Assembly: GCA_028023455.1 (NCBI GenBank)
Contig: JAQFVV010000353.1
Coordinates: forward strand, 498,001 to 562,000
Direction: 5' to 3'
DNA from: Epiperipatus broadwayi
Lineage: Eukaryota > Onychophora > Udeonychophora > Euonychophora > Peripatidae
Length of the DNA stretch: 64,000 nucleotides
Under the pieces are notes generated by a model. It ran no database searches, was not told where the DNA came from, and was given only the letters and a program-made list of their open reading frames with translations. Both the position numbers and the translations under genes were made by a program. Positions 12,471-25,700 of the stretch are shown piece by piece (position 1 is the stretch's first letter; every line of letters begins with the position of its first letter).

Positions 12471-13194
12471 TAAAAATCTACATATATATCTAGTAGCTAT
12501 GAATATGAACGTATGAATCCTCCCGAAAGTGCTCAGCTTTAATAATTGTATAATATTATTTATTTTGTTTACTGTTATCAGCTTCATTATCTGTGCGCGA
12601 AGCACATATATATATATTATGGATTTTATACGCTATTACTTTGTAATTCAATATGTTAAAACTTTATACAAATCTATAATTACTATGTTTTCATGAAATT
12701 TGAAATATTTTTATGTAATAAACAATGAGGATTGCCAATTCTTCAACAAGCTTTGTGTTAAATGCTTAGCCAGAAAGAGCATTTAAAATATCTCTGTCAG
12801 GAAACCCCCCCCCCCTTAATTTTACTTTTATTTTGTCATCTCTGGACAAGAAATACTGATATTCAGTGTTATATTTGCTCTTTATAATTTCAGATTTATT
12901 ATTAAAAAATCAGTTTTTCTCATATTTTATAACAGAGTGGCCAGCCTATTGGTATAGGTAACAAGTGTGATTTATTGAATAAAGATAAATTTGGCATATT
13001 GGATCTTTGTTGATGAAAACGAAATGTAGTACTCTAATTAAAAATCAGTTTTTATTAGTACTTAGAAAAAATATATATAATAAAAATTTAAATTCAGTAA
13101 GTCAACCTAAAAAAAACATTTTTGTTCTATGTTCATTCTGTAATTAGATATTTAATACTTGTCTAATTTTGAAAAGACTAATCTAGATTGAATT

Positions 13195-13304
13195 CTTTTT
13201 GTCATATATCATAACATCGGCCGGGAGGTGAACCCACAACCATCTGCAACCAACTACTTGCTTGCAAGGCGGCTGCGCTGACCTCTCGGCTACAACGCTT
13301 GACA
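13195..13304 (-). mobile_element. tRNA-derived SINE, Ser/Leu-like subtype, with perfect 15-bp TSD
   Basis: The minus strand carries TAGCCGAGAGGTCAGCGC (A box region), CCGCCTTGCAAGCAAG (anticodon arm relic), GGGTTCACCTCCC (B box) and CCGATG-TTATGA before an A-run. The same 15-mer, AATCTAGATTGAATT, flanks both sides (13180-13194 and 13305-13319), showing a retroposition event. Relative to the 5360 copy it shares the long spacer before the B box. Confidence 0.85.
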
Positions 13305-13319
13305 AATCTAGATTGAATT

Positions 13320-14480
13320 TATAACAGTTTTCAACTTTTATTTTTATATTTAATATTTCTTACATTGGTGAGTTGTATTTTGTTCATCCTTTGTAAGCTT
13401 TACAATTTTATTCTTTATGCAAATTATTTCATTCATGAAATTTACAAAAAAACAAAATGAGGTAACAATTGGGCGATTCAAATTTGAAATGTGCTCTGCT
13501 GGTTGCATTAACAAATTTAATCCCAACATTAACAGTCTGGCAAAAGCAAAACAGACTTAAAATAAGTAACATTTAAATTTTTAGTTTTTATTGTATATTA
13601 TCATATCCTTATAAAATTCGAAATACCATTTGTGCATATCAATTAATAATACAAAATAATTTTGTCTGTTTCAAAACAATTATAAACAAAGCAAATACAG
13701 GTTAGCATTACTTTATTTAGAACTGAAGTGGACTTGTAAAATTTTATACAACAGGAGTTATAAAGACATTTGACTGTAAAACATTAGACATCCTCGTTCT
13801 ATACTAGGTCTTCCTCTCAGATATAATTAACAGAGTGTATTTATTATGTCTTTTATCTTCTCTATGCTATTTTAAAATTTTACAAATAAAATACTTGTTA
13901 TGATAAATTTGAACATGGTTTATTAAGAAAGGTAGACTTTGTTCACATTAAAAATTATGTGTCTGAAAATACAGTATAATAAAAAACTATGAATAGGAGC
14001 TATGTTGAAGCCTTTTAGAAAAATAAAAGTTTGCTTTAGAATTTAAAAAAATTTCCAAGTCAAAATATCAAATAACCTAATGGATTAGGATTTGATATAT
14101 GCAAATACATTTGTGTTTCTGGGATTGTTTTGTAATGGCATCCAGATAATCATTTTAATTTTTTTGATACTTCATTTTTATTATTCTATCTGGGGGGGGG
14201 GGGGTTTCTGGAATAAGAAAGTTTTTACTCAATTTTAAATAGCTGTTAATAAAATGAAATAACTTTGCCCAACTTATAAATTTTTTTAAGTATTTATACA
14301 TTTTCTTTATCATTTTTTCTAATGTCCTTTTTTTTTTCATTAGATATATCTATGTCCTTGTACGGTTTTTAATTTCGAAACATTTATTATTATTCCATCA
14401 ACGATTATAGTTCCTTTACTTCACTCTAGTCTTACATTATTTTTCCTTAATTTTCATTAAGAATCTTTGAATAACATTTT
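13320..14480. other. AT-rich stretch with a poly(G) run
   Basis: A 13-G run lies near 14192. No supported gene is present. Confidence 0.45.
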
Positions 14481-14499
14481 ATTTACACTTTTTTAATAT

Positions 14500-14957
14500 A
14501 TTCTTTATCAGGTGAGACATGTATTCTCAAGTATTTTCCCCCTATCCACTGCTTTGTCTTCCAGAACCAATTTGGGTTATATATGTTATCTTCAAACATG
14601 CTTTTCAATAGTACAACTACATTATTACATTTTACTTTTATTTTTTTCAATGTTGACTTTACTGCTTTCTTTAAACCTTGGTAATTCTATAACAGTTTTA
14701 TTTCTCATCCCATCTCTGCCCTTCTTTCTCGTTGTCTATTACTCTGTATCAGATATGTATATCAATTCTGGTTATATATGTTATCCTTAAACATGCTTTT
14801 CAATAGTACATCATTACATTTTACTTTTATTTTTTTTTAATGTTGACTTTACTGCTTTCTTTAAGTCTTGATGATTCTATAACAATTTTATTTCTCATTC
14901 TATCTCTGCCCTTCTTCCTCATTGACTATTACTCTGTATCAGATATGTATATTTATT
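14500..14957 (-). pseudogene. Tandemly duplicated ~195-bp unit with LINE-like minus-strand frame
   Basis: Two adjacent units (about 14572-14766 and 14767-14955) are near-identical, both running from GGTTATATATGTTATC to CAGATATGTATAT. In minus-strand translation each yields a segment such as GMRNKTVIEL-RFKESSKVNI, and unit 1 continues into YNPNWFWKTKQW. The amino-acid-like composition suggests decayed coding sequence, possibly from the LINE found just to the right, but no family motif confirms it. Stops interrupt the frame. Confidence 0.45.
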
Positions 14958-15170
14958 AGATTTTGGAAACTAGTAAGATTTGTAGGATAATTCCCCAATA
15001 TTTTCAAAAGAGAATAAAGATATAATAAATACTCATATCTAATACAGAGTAATAGACATAATCACACTTCTTTAGATATTGGTTTTAATATTTATGAAAT
15101 TATTCATATTAAATAATTACATTGGATAGATAGCCTGTTTTTTTACAGTTAAATCCTTTTATTTAAATAT

Positions 15171-16195
15171 GAGGGATACCCAAAAATAACTGGAATCATT
15201 CTCTGGAGGGCAAGCACATTGTATTACATTTTTCTGATATGAGATGCCTCGTGAGGGTATCCTCCTGCACCTGTCTGTCAACTGTTATCATTGAAACAAG
15301 TCATATTATGGTGTAGCAAATATTTTTGTTAAATGTGTCTTTCTTAATTGTCTTTTTTTATAATGGCTGAAAAGTTGGAATGTGAAATTCTGTTTTCCAT
15401 TAGGGAAAATGGTAGGAAAAACCATTGTAATACTTGGTTTAATGGAAGTGCCAAATTTACCATATGCCAAAAAAGCTTTTAAGTGAAGACCAATATCAAG
15501 ATTAAGCTGTTTTTTTGTGTGATCCAAATGACGTTGTTCATTCAGAATTTGTTCATAATGACCATGCATTGATTTTTGACTTAATAAGGAGTATAAGCTT
15601 TACCATGATAATGCACTACCAGTGTACAAAGCCTTAAATATGAAACAAATTTTAAATTAATTCAACATGATCCAGCATATCCATTAGCCATATTCACCCA
15701 ATCTTATTCTGTGTGACTTCATTTTATTTTCTCAAATAAAAACAGTTGTAATGCTTGACTCATCTTACAAGGAAGCTAATGGTTTAAAGGATGTCCCAAA
15801 TTTACCATATGCCAAAAAAGCATCTAGCTGGTTTTTTATGCAAATGGCATTGTTCATTCAGAATTTCTGCATAATGAACTTGATTTTTGGCTTAATGGGG
15901 AGTACAAGATTTATCATGATAATGCACCAGTATACAAAGCTTTGGGTGTGAAACAATTTTAAACTAATTCAATGTGATCAGCATATCATTGGACATATTC
16001 TCTCGATATGGCTCTGTGTGACTTTTTTTTTTTCGGAAAAAAAAAACAAATGCAGGTATTAAAAGGCATCACTTAGCAAAAGTTTCAGATTACATCAGTT
16101 AACTGGACTATAATTTAAAAGGGATTCAATTTGTAATACTTGAAAATAAATAAACATTTTTATTGCAAAATTGCAGTAATGCCCTCCCCTATTTA
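15171..16195 (+). mobile_element. Mariner transposon relic 1, internally duplicated
   Basis: The left TIR GAGGGATACCCAAAAATAAC at 15171 matches the mariner end at 9540. Plus-strand codons include VVHSEFV, then YHDNA-like, HP-YS and DF-F-K segments, and near the end GIKRHHLAKVSDY. These are the order of blocks expected in a mariner transposase (HSEF, HDNAxxH, PYSPDLAPxDFFLF, WxKCI). The catalytic D-containing blocks are degraded and many stops occur. A block around CCAAATTTACCATATGCC occurs twice (15447 and 15790), so part of the gene is duplicated in tandem. Confidence 0.65.
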
Positions 16196-16429
16196 GTAAA
16201 TATAGGAGATAAGAATTAAATTGACATTGGCATTAATTTATTGTATTTCAATTATCAAAAGTTATAATACATTTTCATTCTGTGTATATATATAATTTTA
16301 TAAAATGTATCAAATGATTTGCTCTGCTTTTATTAAATTGGCTATCTTAATATATATCTGGGCACTTGCTGCATATATGTGTAGACATGATAATCTGGAC
16401 AAACTGATGATTGCTGGTTTAGCATGTAA
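16196..16429. other. AT-rich spacer
   Basis: No feature was recognised between the mariner relic and the next repeat. Confidence 0.4.
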
Positions 16430-16525
16430 TATGTATATTGGTGATTATTTATCTTTTTGACATATAATATGAGATAGAGTGGAGAGTGGTGGAACATGTG
16501 AAAGTCTGTGCCCACATACCCTACA
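16430..16525 (-). repeat. TIR repeat family R, arm fragment
   Basis: The segment TATATTGGTGATTATTTATC followed by GATAGAGTG and GTGAAAGTCTG matches, in reverse complement, the left arm of the family R element at 52745. Only one arm is visible. Confidence 0.45.
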
Positions 16526-16879
16526 TATTACACATATTGATACAGGTATATAATAAGCCTGTATCTCAGTTATTAATAGCTCTAAAATAAATTTGATACT
16601 TTTTATTAATGCAAATATTGCTTTGATATGAATTATCCTTTTTCTTTGACAAAGAGTTAGAAGGATTTATAGTTAGCATATAAATGAGGGCATTAAACTA
16701 TATAATAACTTATCTAATGTCAGATCTATATATCTAGAACAACTTGTTAAGTTTAAAACTTTAAAATGCTTTCAAATCATTATTCTAAATTGTATATAAA
16801 ATAAAGATGATTGTTGTATAGATGGATGCAATCTAGTTCATGTTACTGCTAAGATTAAATACCAAAAACTAGAGATGTG

Positions 16880-18655
16880 ATGTGATGCACTGCAGCTTCT
16901 CCTTTTGGAGTGCGAAACCTCTCAGCCACGATGCTCCAGAGAAACCTGTAAGCCACACTATCTTTCCTTTCCATTCCCCAACCTGTTTTTCCTATATTCT
17001 CTATCCTGCTCCATTCTAATTCCACAACATAATCTTTGTCAACTCTATGTTCTTTATATCTAAATTTCCCTTATCTTTTTCCAAACCCAGATTAAAAACC
17101 AAGAACTTATTTTCTATATAATCCACTTTATTTATATTTATTCCACATCTTCATTATTTATATCCTTTCTGCTGGTATGCATTTATATTCAATTAACAAA
17201 TGCCTAATATTTTCTATGACTTCCTTACATAACTTGCAGACTAAATCATTCATATTTTTCCATTTATGTGTATATTCCCTTGTTGCTAAAGATTCTGTTT
17301 GAGCTTTAAACAGTAAACTACTTTCCTTGCTATTATCAAATTAACTTGCACTCAATATTTTGTTTATTTCTATATACATTTAAACTCTTTTTATTCTCCA
17401 TACTAGTTCTCCAACTCTCTATTTCTCATTAATGCATATATTCTTCTATCCCATTTCTTGCCACTATAACATAACAATTCTCCTAACACAATCATCCCAT
17501 CATTTGTATAACCTATACTGATACAAAGACTTTATCCAAATCTTCATATCATATTACTTTGCTTACCCATCTTGTTGCCTGTCTTTTACTCATAACAAAA
17601 TTAAATACTCTTTTAGCTATTCTCTTATTATCCATAAATTGCAATCTACCAAACATTTTCATTTTGCTTTTTGCATTTCTCATATAAAAACTTGTCTATC
17701 CCATTTCTCCTTGATTTGTCTCCTTTGCCATCCACACATCAGCACCTAATGCATGTCTTCCTAATTCTCTTTGTACTTTTTCAAAGTAAGTTAACACCCC
17801 TTAGCTAACATATAATGTATTGTAATTATAAATTAACCCTGCTACTGCCACTTACATGCAATTCTAGCTAGATCATACTTATTATATGAAAACAGTTAAT
17901 TTCTTTATTACTTTTTTTTCTTTTCTTTGCTTCATTTATCTTTTTTTCCCCTATTTATCCAAGCAATTGTTTTGATTACTTAAGGTGATTCCCAAATAGT
18001 TATAGCTATTCACCATATTTAATTTTATATCCCCCAATAAAAATTATTGCTCTTTTATTTTCCCATCATTTATCATCATTACTTTTAATTTTTCTTCACT
18101 AAATTTAATCCCAATCTTATTAACCATGACTTTCATATCATCTCTACTTTCTGTGCACAAGAAGATATCATCAGCAAATAAAAGATCTGATAATGTATAT
18201 AATCACTTGCCAGCTATTAATAATATCTCTACCCCACATTCTAGTCTTTCTATTGCTCCCTCTCTCTCTCTCTCCATTTCTCTACATATAACAAAAATAA
18301 AATTGGTGACATAGGGCATCCACCTTAGTCCCACCCCATCTAAAAACTGATTCTATATTTCTTAATTGATATGTATAGTAATTATTTTCATACAATTTCT
18401 TAATAAGATCCACTAAAACTTCCTTCATTCCTAAATTTACTAAACTTACCCATAATCTATTTCTAATTATTTTATCATATACCTTCTCTATATGTAAAAA
18501 ATTATATATAACTGTCTACCTATATTCCTACTCCTATCTATAATTTGTGTAACTACAAATAATCTATCTCCTATAAGCCTGTCCAATTGAAAACTTTCTT
18601 GTATTCTCTTCCACTATATTATTTTATTCCATCCATTTTGCAATCCTTCCAGCCA

Positions 18656-18734
<79 letters not shown>

Positions 18735-19265
18735 AAAACTTTATATAACACTGATGTTACTGCTATCAATCTATAATTGTTTAACTTTCTGTGATTTTTA
18801 CTCTTTCCTTTTAAAAGAAGCCTTACTCTTGTATTATTCCAGCTATCTGGAAATTCTCTCTTCTGTGCCACCTTATTAAAACATGGTAATAGATTTAATT
18901 CTGCCCTATTTCCTAAATTCATCACTGTCTCTGCTCCCCATCTATCTAAACCACTTGCCTTTTCAAATCTTCCCTGCCTCATTTGATTAATTTTCTTTAA
19001 ACTTATTTTCATTAGTATATGCTTTCATGTTTGTTATCATTCTGTTCTTTACATCTAACATCTTTTCTATATCCATTACATACTTATTTAAGATTGTCTC
19101 TAATTCTTCTCTAGAGCTACACACTATTGCCTCATCATCTAGTAATACTATTTCTCTCTTGCTTACATTCCTTTTTTTAATCAATTGCCAAAATATTTTA
19201 CTTCAATCTCTTCCACTTTTATTAATATTCTCCAACAATTTACTATTTAATTTCATTTTCTATAT
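16880..19265 (-). pseudogene. Decayed non-LTR retrotransposon (RT plus C-terminal zinc-knuckle-like region)
   Basis: Read on the minus strand in order: a segment with KASGLDRWGAETVMNL, FPDSWNNTRVRLLLKGK and LNNYRLIAVTSVLYKVF (RT fingers/palm entry, 19000-18730); after a (TA)n tract, fragments leading to LLFADDIFLC (RT motif C, FADD, about 18160-18180); then a distal CKLCKEVIENIRHLL motif (around 17200-17240), the CxxC-H pattern common at LINE C-termini, with the last Cys apparently replaced by Tyr. Multiple stops and frameshifts make it a relic. The clade is unresolved. No endonuclease domain was recognised upstream. Confidence 0.7.
18659..18731. repeat. (TA)n microsatellite inside the LINE RT gene
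   Basis: Over 70 bp of uninterrupted TA dinucleotide sits between two RT coding blocks of the LINE relic, directly after the LYKVFA segment. It is likely a post-insertion expansion and replaces the following RT residues. Confidence 0.9.
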
Positions 19266-19513
19266 ATAATTATGTATTTTAGCCAACTTCTTTTTTTTAA
19301 AATACTTTTCTTATGATTGGGTTGGCACTGACATCTGGTTTTTATTTATTCTTATACTTGTATTTGATGCTCAAGAGTGGAATATTTTAATGTGAATTAC
19401 TACTGCTAATGTGTGCTATACATATGTATATACCTCTAATATATTATATTTATCAATACAATTATAATGGCTATCAAAAAACACATTATACTACATTAAA
19501 AAGATATTTAAAT

Positions 19514-20200
19514 CTTATTATATATAGTTGTTTGTAATGCTGTCTTGAAGTTTTGAGGATCTCCATAATATTTCAATTTTTTTTATTTATTATAATGCAT
19601 TTATTTTGATATTTGAATAATTTGTTCAGAATCTAAAATATTAATATAACAGTGGAAATAAGTTTATGGATATGTGTCCATAGTAAAATTATAACAAGTG
19701 TTAAAAGAATTTTGTGGTTAAGTGTTTTTTAGCTACCAAACTGTGTGGGCATAATTAATATATATAATCCATACTTTGTCTTTTGTCTGAATATCTGTTT
19801 GTTTGTCCATACTGGAGTGCCTTCTGATTTTTTTATTCAGAAGGTATTCCAGTACATAATTTTTTATTGTATATAGTTGCCTGTAAAGCTGTTAAATTCA
19901 CATATCAAATTTAATAGATATATTTAAAATTTTCAATTTCAATTTAGCTTTATAAATACCTTGCCAGGGATATTTCCAAAGTATTCCAAAAAGGCTGGGT
20001 TGTTTCAAACATTTTTTTTTCAATTGTGAATTTTTCACATTTATTTATGTAATAATAAAATCTTTTGTTTAATTTACATTAAATTTAAAAAAATTGTTAA
20101 AGCAACCAACTAAAAAAAATTATTGTTCAGGGGGTACTCTAGTAAATAATCTTATTATATATAGTTGTTTGTAATGCTGTCAAATTCATATAATCAACCA
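19514..20200. repeat. Three spaced copies of a ~40-bp repeat and a hairpin
   Basis: A TTATATATAGTTGTTTGTAA-type segment occurs near 19517, 19862 and 20152, each preceded or followed by similar sequence (GTAATGCTGTCAAATTCA-like). At 19811-19853, ACTGGAGTGCCTTCTGA and TCAGAAGGTATTCCAGT form a 17-bp hairpin with two wobble positions. A GTTTGTTTGTCC stretch lies just upstream. Such start regions are seen in some Helitron-like elements, but no terminal CTRR or Rep/helicase was found. Confidence 0.4.
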
Positions 20201-21220
20201 ATTAAAAAAAATATTACAAAAATTATAGCCTTACAGGCCAGGTATATTTAAAAATGATGGCCTTTTGCTAAGCCAGGTACATTTCTGATTATTATAATAT
20301 ATTTCAATCCATTTAGGTAGAAGTCCTATTTATTTATTAAATGAATTTTAGGTGAGCTTACACTAGTTTTCATTTTTTTATAATCATTTTATGAATTTCA
20401 ATTTCCCTTAGAAAATAAATGAAATTTTCTAGAGTTTATTCCTTTAAAATGATCTCTGATTTCAAAATTCTGTTTTTATTTCTCATGCCTAGATGGGAAA
20501 AAAAATATTCTGGAAGACTCCATGTTTTTATTTTAAGTCCCAACTGATACAAAATGATAAGTGTATCCTATCATTTACCACAGCCTTACTCAGATAATAG
20601 ATATGAAGAACTGTATTCAAATTATCTTTGTATACAATTAATATATATATATATTCATCCACATTGATGAATATAAATATTCATAATTTATTCAATCCTT
20701 AATGTTATGTATTTCAATGAAAACAACGAATGTTAACAGGCAGAAATTAAACTTACATTCAATGCAATTTATAAATAAAAATTATTTTTGTTAATCTTTT
20801 ATTCAATATTAGTATCATATTAGAAAGAAGTATCTTAGTCTAAACTTTGTTTTAATAAATGACAAGTAAATTAAAATGCTCCGTCTTATTTTACATGCAG
20901 CTATTGGTACGCTCTCTATGTGCATTTTTGTAACTACAAGCTTGTTAAAAGTAATGTCACGTTATATATGACTTGCTTTTTAATTATGATCATATATGTT
21001 TCACTGTTTTCCTTCAGGTTCTTTTACGTAATCATTTAGTTCTTGATTTTGGACTTTTCTACAACTATTATCATCACCACTAATAAATTTGCATACTTAA
21101 TCTCACTTTTTATATCCCCATAAATGATTATATTCAGTTTTACTTGAGTTTTATTCTTCCCACTTCTTACTAGGTCATTTTCTATTCATTGTGTTTTTCA
21201 AAAAGAAAAGCTAATTAAAA
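20201..21220. other. AT-rich stretch with one short dispersed repeat
   Basis: At 20948-20995 a segment containing ATATGACTTGCTTTTT matches 40360-40407. Otherwise nothing is recognised. Confidence 0.45.
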
Positions 21221-21227
21221 CTAAAGT

Positions 21228-21498
21228 AATACTTACATATTAGACCTGCTTCCCATGATTGCAATGATAGAATGCCATATCCTTTCTCCAATATGTGGGG
21301 TGTGGGTGGTTGTGATGCAGAATGCCATAGTTGTAACTTTTTAATATGGCATATTAAAAAAGTCACAATTTTTAAAAATGTATTAAAAATTCACAACTAT
21401 GGCAGTTTGCCATTCCAAACACCCCACCCCCCCCACTGGAGAAGTATATGGCATTCTGCCATCGCAAACATGGGCAGCAGATCTAATACATAAGTATT
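21228..21498. mobile_element. MITE with long inverted ends and CTAAAGT target duplication
   Basis: The left end AATACTTACATATTAGACC and the right end (reverse complement) AATACTTATGTATTAGATC begin inverted arms of roughly 100 bp. They include GCAGAATGCCATA-type blocks and a G-rich/C-rich pair near 21297 and 21421. The heptamer CTAAAGT flanks both sides (21221-21227 and 21499-21505), extendable to 8 bp if one terminal A is counted as target. No transposase frame is present. The 7-8 bp duplication is compatible with hAT-like or related superfamilies; assignment is inference. Confidence 0.85.
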
Positions 21499-21505
21499 CT
21501 AAAGT

Positions 21506-22257
21506 ATTATTATTGCGGCAACTTATTTTAATAACTCTTATCATAATACAAAGTTCAAAGTGAAATTATGTCAGTCATGTAACCTAAAAATTAAATAAAC
21601 AAAACTTGCAAATCTTTATTATTTTTGATTTGTTTGAAAAAAGCTGCTATTTGAAAAATAAATCTTTAGAGAAGACGGTGGAAACGATCTTTTTCTCATA
21701 AAATCTCTGCCTTGTGTTGTGACTTGAGAGTTTCCCATGCAGTCATTATTATATCTGATTGGCTGTCATATAAGCATTTTAAGGCACTTCTGTCAAAGGT
21801 TTCAGCCTTTCACGTTATTAGAATATATTTGTACATTTTTATTAGTTTATGTATATATATGAGCCATGGGTTCAGCATATTTAGATCCATCCACCAGTGA
21901 TGAAATCATTTTATTTTATAATCATATTTTTTGTTTTGTATTACAGTCAGTAAATCAACATCCCTGATTTTATATATATATATATTTTATTTACATGCTT
22001 TCTTGGCAAATGAAATTAAAATAAAAATAATTATATGATCAATGCTCAGAAAGTCACATTACATTTGAGCACGAAAGGGCCCGTTTGTGCACGAGAGACC
22101 CAGTAAATTCATCAAAGTCGGGGTTTACTTTTACTTTTCTTAACTGGAAAAACTTTTAGCTTTCGAGTGTGACAGTATTCATTATACTAAACCATGCAGA
22201 ATGTAAATAAAATTTATAATAAAGGAATAATTAATAATTTATAAAGGCATACTTATT
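21506..22257. other. AT-rich stretch, nothing recognised
   Basis: No supported gene. A slightly GC-richer patch at 22060-22120 (GAGCACGAAAGGGCCC) has no recognisable function. Confidence 0.4.
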
Positions 22258-22267
22258 ATGTAAGTAA

Positions 22268-22355
22268 TATAATTATGGCTATAACCTTAAGTCTATGCGC
22301 CTAAGAGGTCCCTACTGTCGCATTTAGGTGCATAGTCTTAAGGTTATAGCTTTAA
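22268..22355. mobile_element. Short palindromic element
   Basis: GGCTATAACCTTAAGTCTATG at the left pairs with CATAGTCTTAAGGTTATAGC at the right around a loop containing GTCCCTACTG. One arm and the same loop recur at 40485-40545, so this is a dispersed foldback family rather than a unique hairpin. Confidence 0.65.
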
Positions 22356-22757
22356 TATATATTAATAAAGAAATAATAAAAATAAGAAATTATCCTTATA
22401 AATTTTATAGTGGTTCACCAAAATTTTAAGTGCAATTTCGGTATTACAGCCCAGGGGTCTATTGCAATTATTTATCCTAAATATTTCATCAGTAAATTGC
22501 CTTTTTGTTTAAATTGCATTTTAGTAATTATATATATATATTTCTCATTTATATGTGCTTTGTAATTTATTAGAAAAAATAATTGAATAAAATAGATTTA
22601 ATCTTTTTCCCTTTTGTCTACTTTTTTTAAGTTGCTGATTAAATCATGCAAGAAAAGTTTATTTAACAATGTTAATTACTTGACTAGACAAACATAATGA
22701 TGTTTTTTTTAAAAAAAATACATATATATATATTTAAAATGTGATTTTAATAAAAGA

Positions 22758-25700
22758 CATCATCATTATCAACCATTATCAATCCACTGCAGGATGAAGG
22801 TCTCTCCAAGTTTAATCCATCTTCTCCGATCTTTAGCTTCTCTTCTCCACATCACCCCTACACATTTTCTTATTTCATCCATCCATCTTACATGTGGTCT
22901 CCTTCTGGGTCTTTTACAATCTCTTGGAATCCAGTTTAAAATTTCAATTGTCCATCTATTATCATCTCTTCTAGCAATATGTCCAGCCCAACTCCACTTC
23001 AATCTTTTAATTTTTTCAATGAGGTCAGTAACACCTGTTTGTTCTCTTACCCATACATTGCGTTTTCGATCTCTTCTTGTTACTCCCAACATACATCTCT
23101 CCATACTTCTTTGAGTGGTCTGAAGTCTCTGTATTGATCTTCTATTAAGTGTCCAAGTCTCAGATCCATAAGTAAGAACTGGTAAAACACATTTGTTAAA
23201 AACCTTTCTTTTCAAACACATAGGCATATTTCCTTTTAATATCAAGTTATTTCTACCAAAAGCACTCCAACCAAGTTTAATTCTATGATTAATTTCCTCT
23301 ATTATGTTTCCATCTGTATTAATAATCTGACCAAGGTATTTGTAACTCTTAACTTCTTCTAATTCATCATAATCAATCTTTATTTTCATATTTTGAGCAA
23401 ATCGATTAAACATTACTTTAGTCTTTTTAACATTTATCTTTAGTCCTACTTTCCTACTTTCATCTGATAACTCCTGCAACATTTCCTGCAGCTCGGAAGC
23501 ATTATTTGCAAAAACAACTACATCATCTGCGAAATCTAAATGACTTAAATAATCTCCATTTACTTTCACTCCTTTAGTTTCCCATTTTAATCCACAAAAT
23601 ACTTCTTGCAGCACTGCTGTAAAAAGTTTTGGAGATATGGAGTCACCTTGTCTTACACCTTTCTCAATGTTGACTTTCCCAGTATCATTATGTAATCTAA
23701 TTGTTGCTGTTGCATTTTTATAAATATTCTTTAAAATATGACAATATCCTGGATATACCTTGATGATCCAATGCTTTAATCACTGAAGAAATGTTTATAG
23801 AATCAAATGCCTTTTCATAATCTACAAATCCAAAACATAATGACAACTCATATTCATTTGTCCTTTCTATAACTTCTCTCAATACTTGAATATGATCTAC
23901 TGTACTAAAACCACTTTTAAATCCAGCTTGTTCTCTTGGTTGGTGAAAATTCAAGGTTCTCTGTAGACGAGTTGTAATTATCTTGGTAAAAATTTTATAT
24001 AAAACTGATAAAAGGCTGATAGGTCTGTAATTTCTAATATCTTCTTTATCACCTTTTTTAAATATTAATATTATTACTGCATTCTTCCAATCATCCGGTA
24101 CATCTTTATCATTTAGACATTTGGTATATAACTTTGCTAATATTTTTTCTGTTTCTTCACCTGCTTCTTTTAATATATCAATTATAATTCCATCATTACC
24201 TGGAGCCTTTCCTTTTTTCATACATTTAATTGCATTTCTCACTTCTTCATTTAAAATTCTGGGCAATTCGGAAGATGTAATAGATATAGGAGGTACTTGT
24301 TCTTAATTACTATATAATTCTTGATAAAAATCTTCTACCAATTTCATAATGTCATCCCTCTTTTTAGTAATAATTCCATCTTTTTTCCTTATTGCAGATA
24401 TAAATTTCCTACCAATACCAAAATGTTGTTTTACATTCTTAAGACTTTTATTTTCTTCTACAGCTTTTCTTGCTAGTTCACAGTTATACTTTCTTATATC
24501 ATTTTCAACTCTTTTCCGCACCATTTTACAAAATTCGAGATATTCAATTCTTTTTAATGCATCATTCTTGCATATCTTCATATTCCTTCTTTTCTTCATA
24601 AGTTCTCTAGTCTCAGTAGAAATTTTATTAGTCAATTGCTGCTTTTTTCTACCAGCTATCTTTGTTGCAGTTTTTAAAAGTGTATCAGTTATTTTCATAT
24701 TAATTTCATTCAAATCTGAATCATGTTCAAAATCTACTAATACTTGAAACCGATTTGTAAGTTCTAATTTAAATTCATTAGAATGTTTCTGAAGATTAGG
24801 AATATCAACTGTAAATATTGTTTTTCTTAATAATTTTTGTCTCTCTAGTTTTACATTAACATGTATCTTACACCTTACTAATCGATGATCACTTCCTGTG
24901 TTAAATTTATTAAGAACATTACAATCTTGAAATATGTATTTCCTGTTAGTCAAAATATAATCCAATTCTGCTGTACCTTCATTTGGATGCTTCCATGTCC
25001 ATTTCCTTCTAACATTTTTCTCAAAAAAAGAATTCATAATATAAAGTTTTTCCTTCTCTGCAAACTCCACAAGTCTATGTCCTCTCTCATTTCTATTACC
25101 ATAACCAAAATTACCTACAACACTTTCATCTTTCATTTGTTTACCAATTCTAGCATTAAAATCTCCCATAACAATTTTAAAATGTTGTTTACTCTGATCA
25201 AAAGCCTTTTGTACATCCATATAAAAATCTTCTACTACTTCATCACTGTGAGAACTTGTTGGGGCATAAACCTGAATTATCTGCATTTGATATCTGCTAT
25301 TAAGTTGTATATAAGTTGTATAACTAATCTTGCCACTCTGTCTGATACACCATCAATCTCCACAATATTGTTCTTCCACTTTTTATTTATAATGAATCCT
25401 ACTCCACTTGTATTTCCAATATTTGTGCCTTTATAATAGAGCATATGTCCACTTTTTAAATCAATTGTCTCTTCACCTTTTCTTCTAACTTCACAAAGTC
25501 CAATAATATCCTATTTAATATAAGAGTGTTCTTCTTCTAATTCTTGCAATCTTCCTTCACTTGAAAGTGATCTGCAGTTGTAAGTACCTAAATAAAAAGT
25601 CGTCATCAAATGGCAGCCTGGGTCCACCTCCAGGATATTCTTAGCACCCTCCGCCTTCGGCCACCAACCGCTGCCTTGGTTGGTGACTTTACAGCCTCCT

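Noticed and set aside
18614-19012. A 132-codon frame ending in alternating Tyr-Ile repeats
   Set aside because: The Tyr-Ile part is only translation of the (TA)n microsatellite; the preceding part belongs to the LINE RT relic.
24885-25436. A 183-codon plus-strand frame
   Set aside because: Antisense shadow of the RTE endonuclease domain, which has clear motifs on the other strand.
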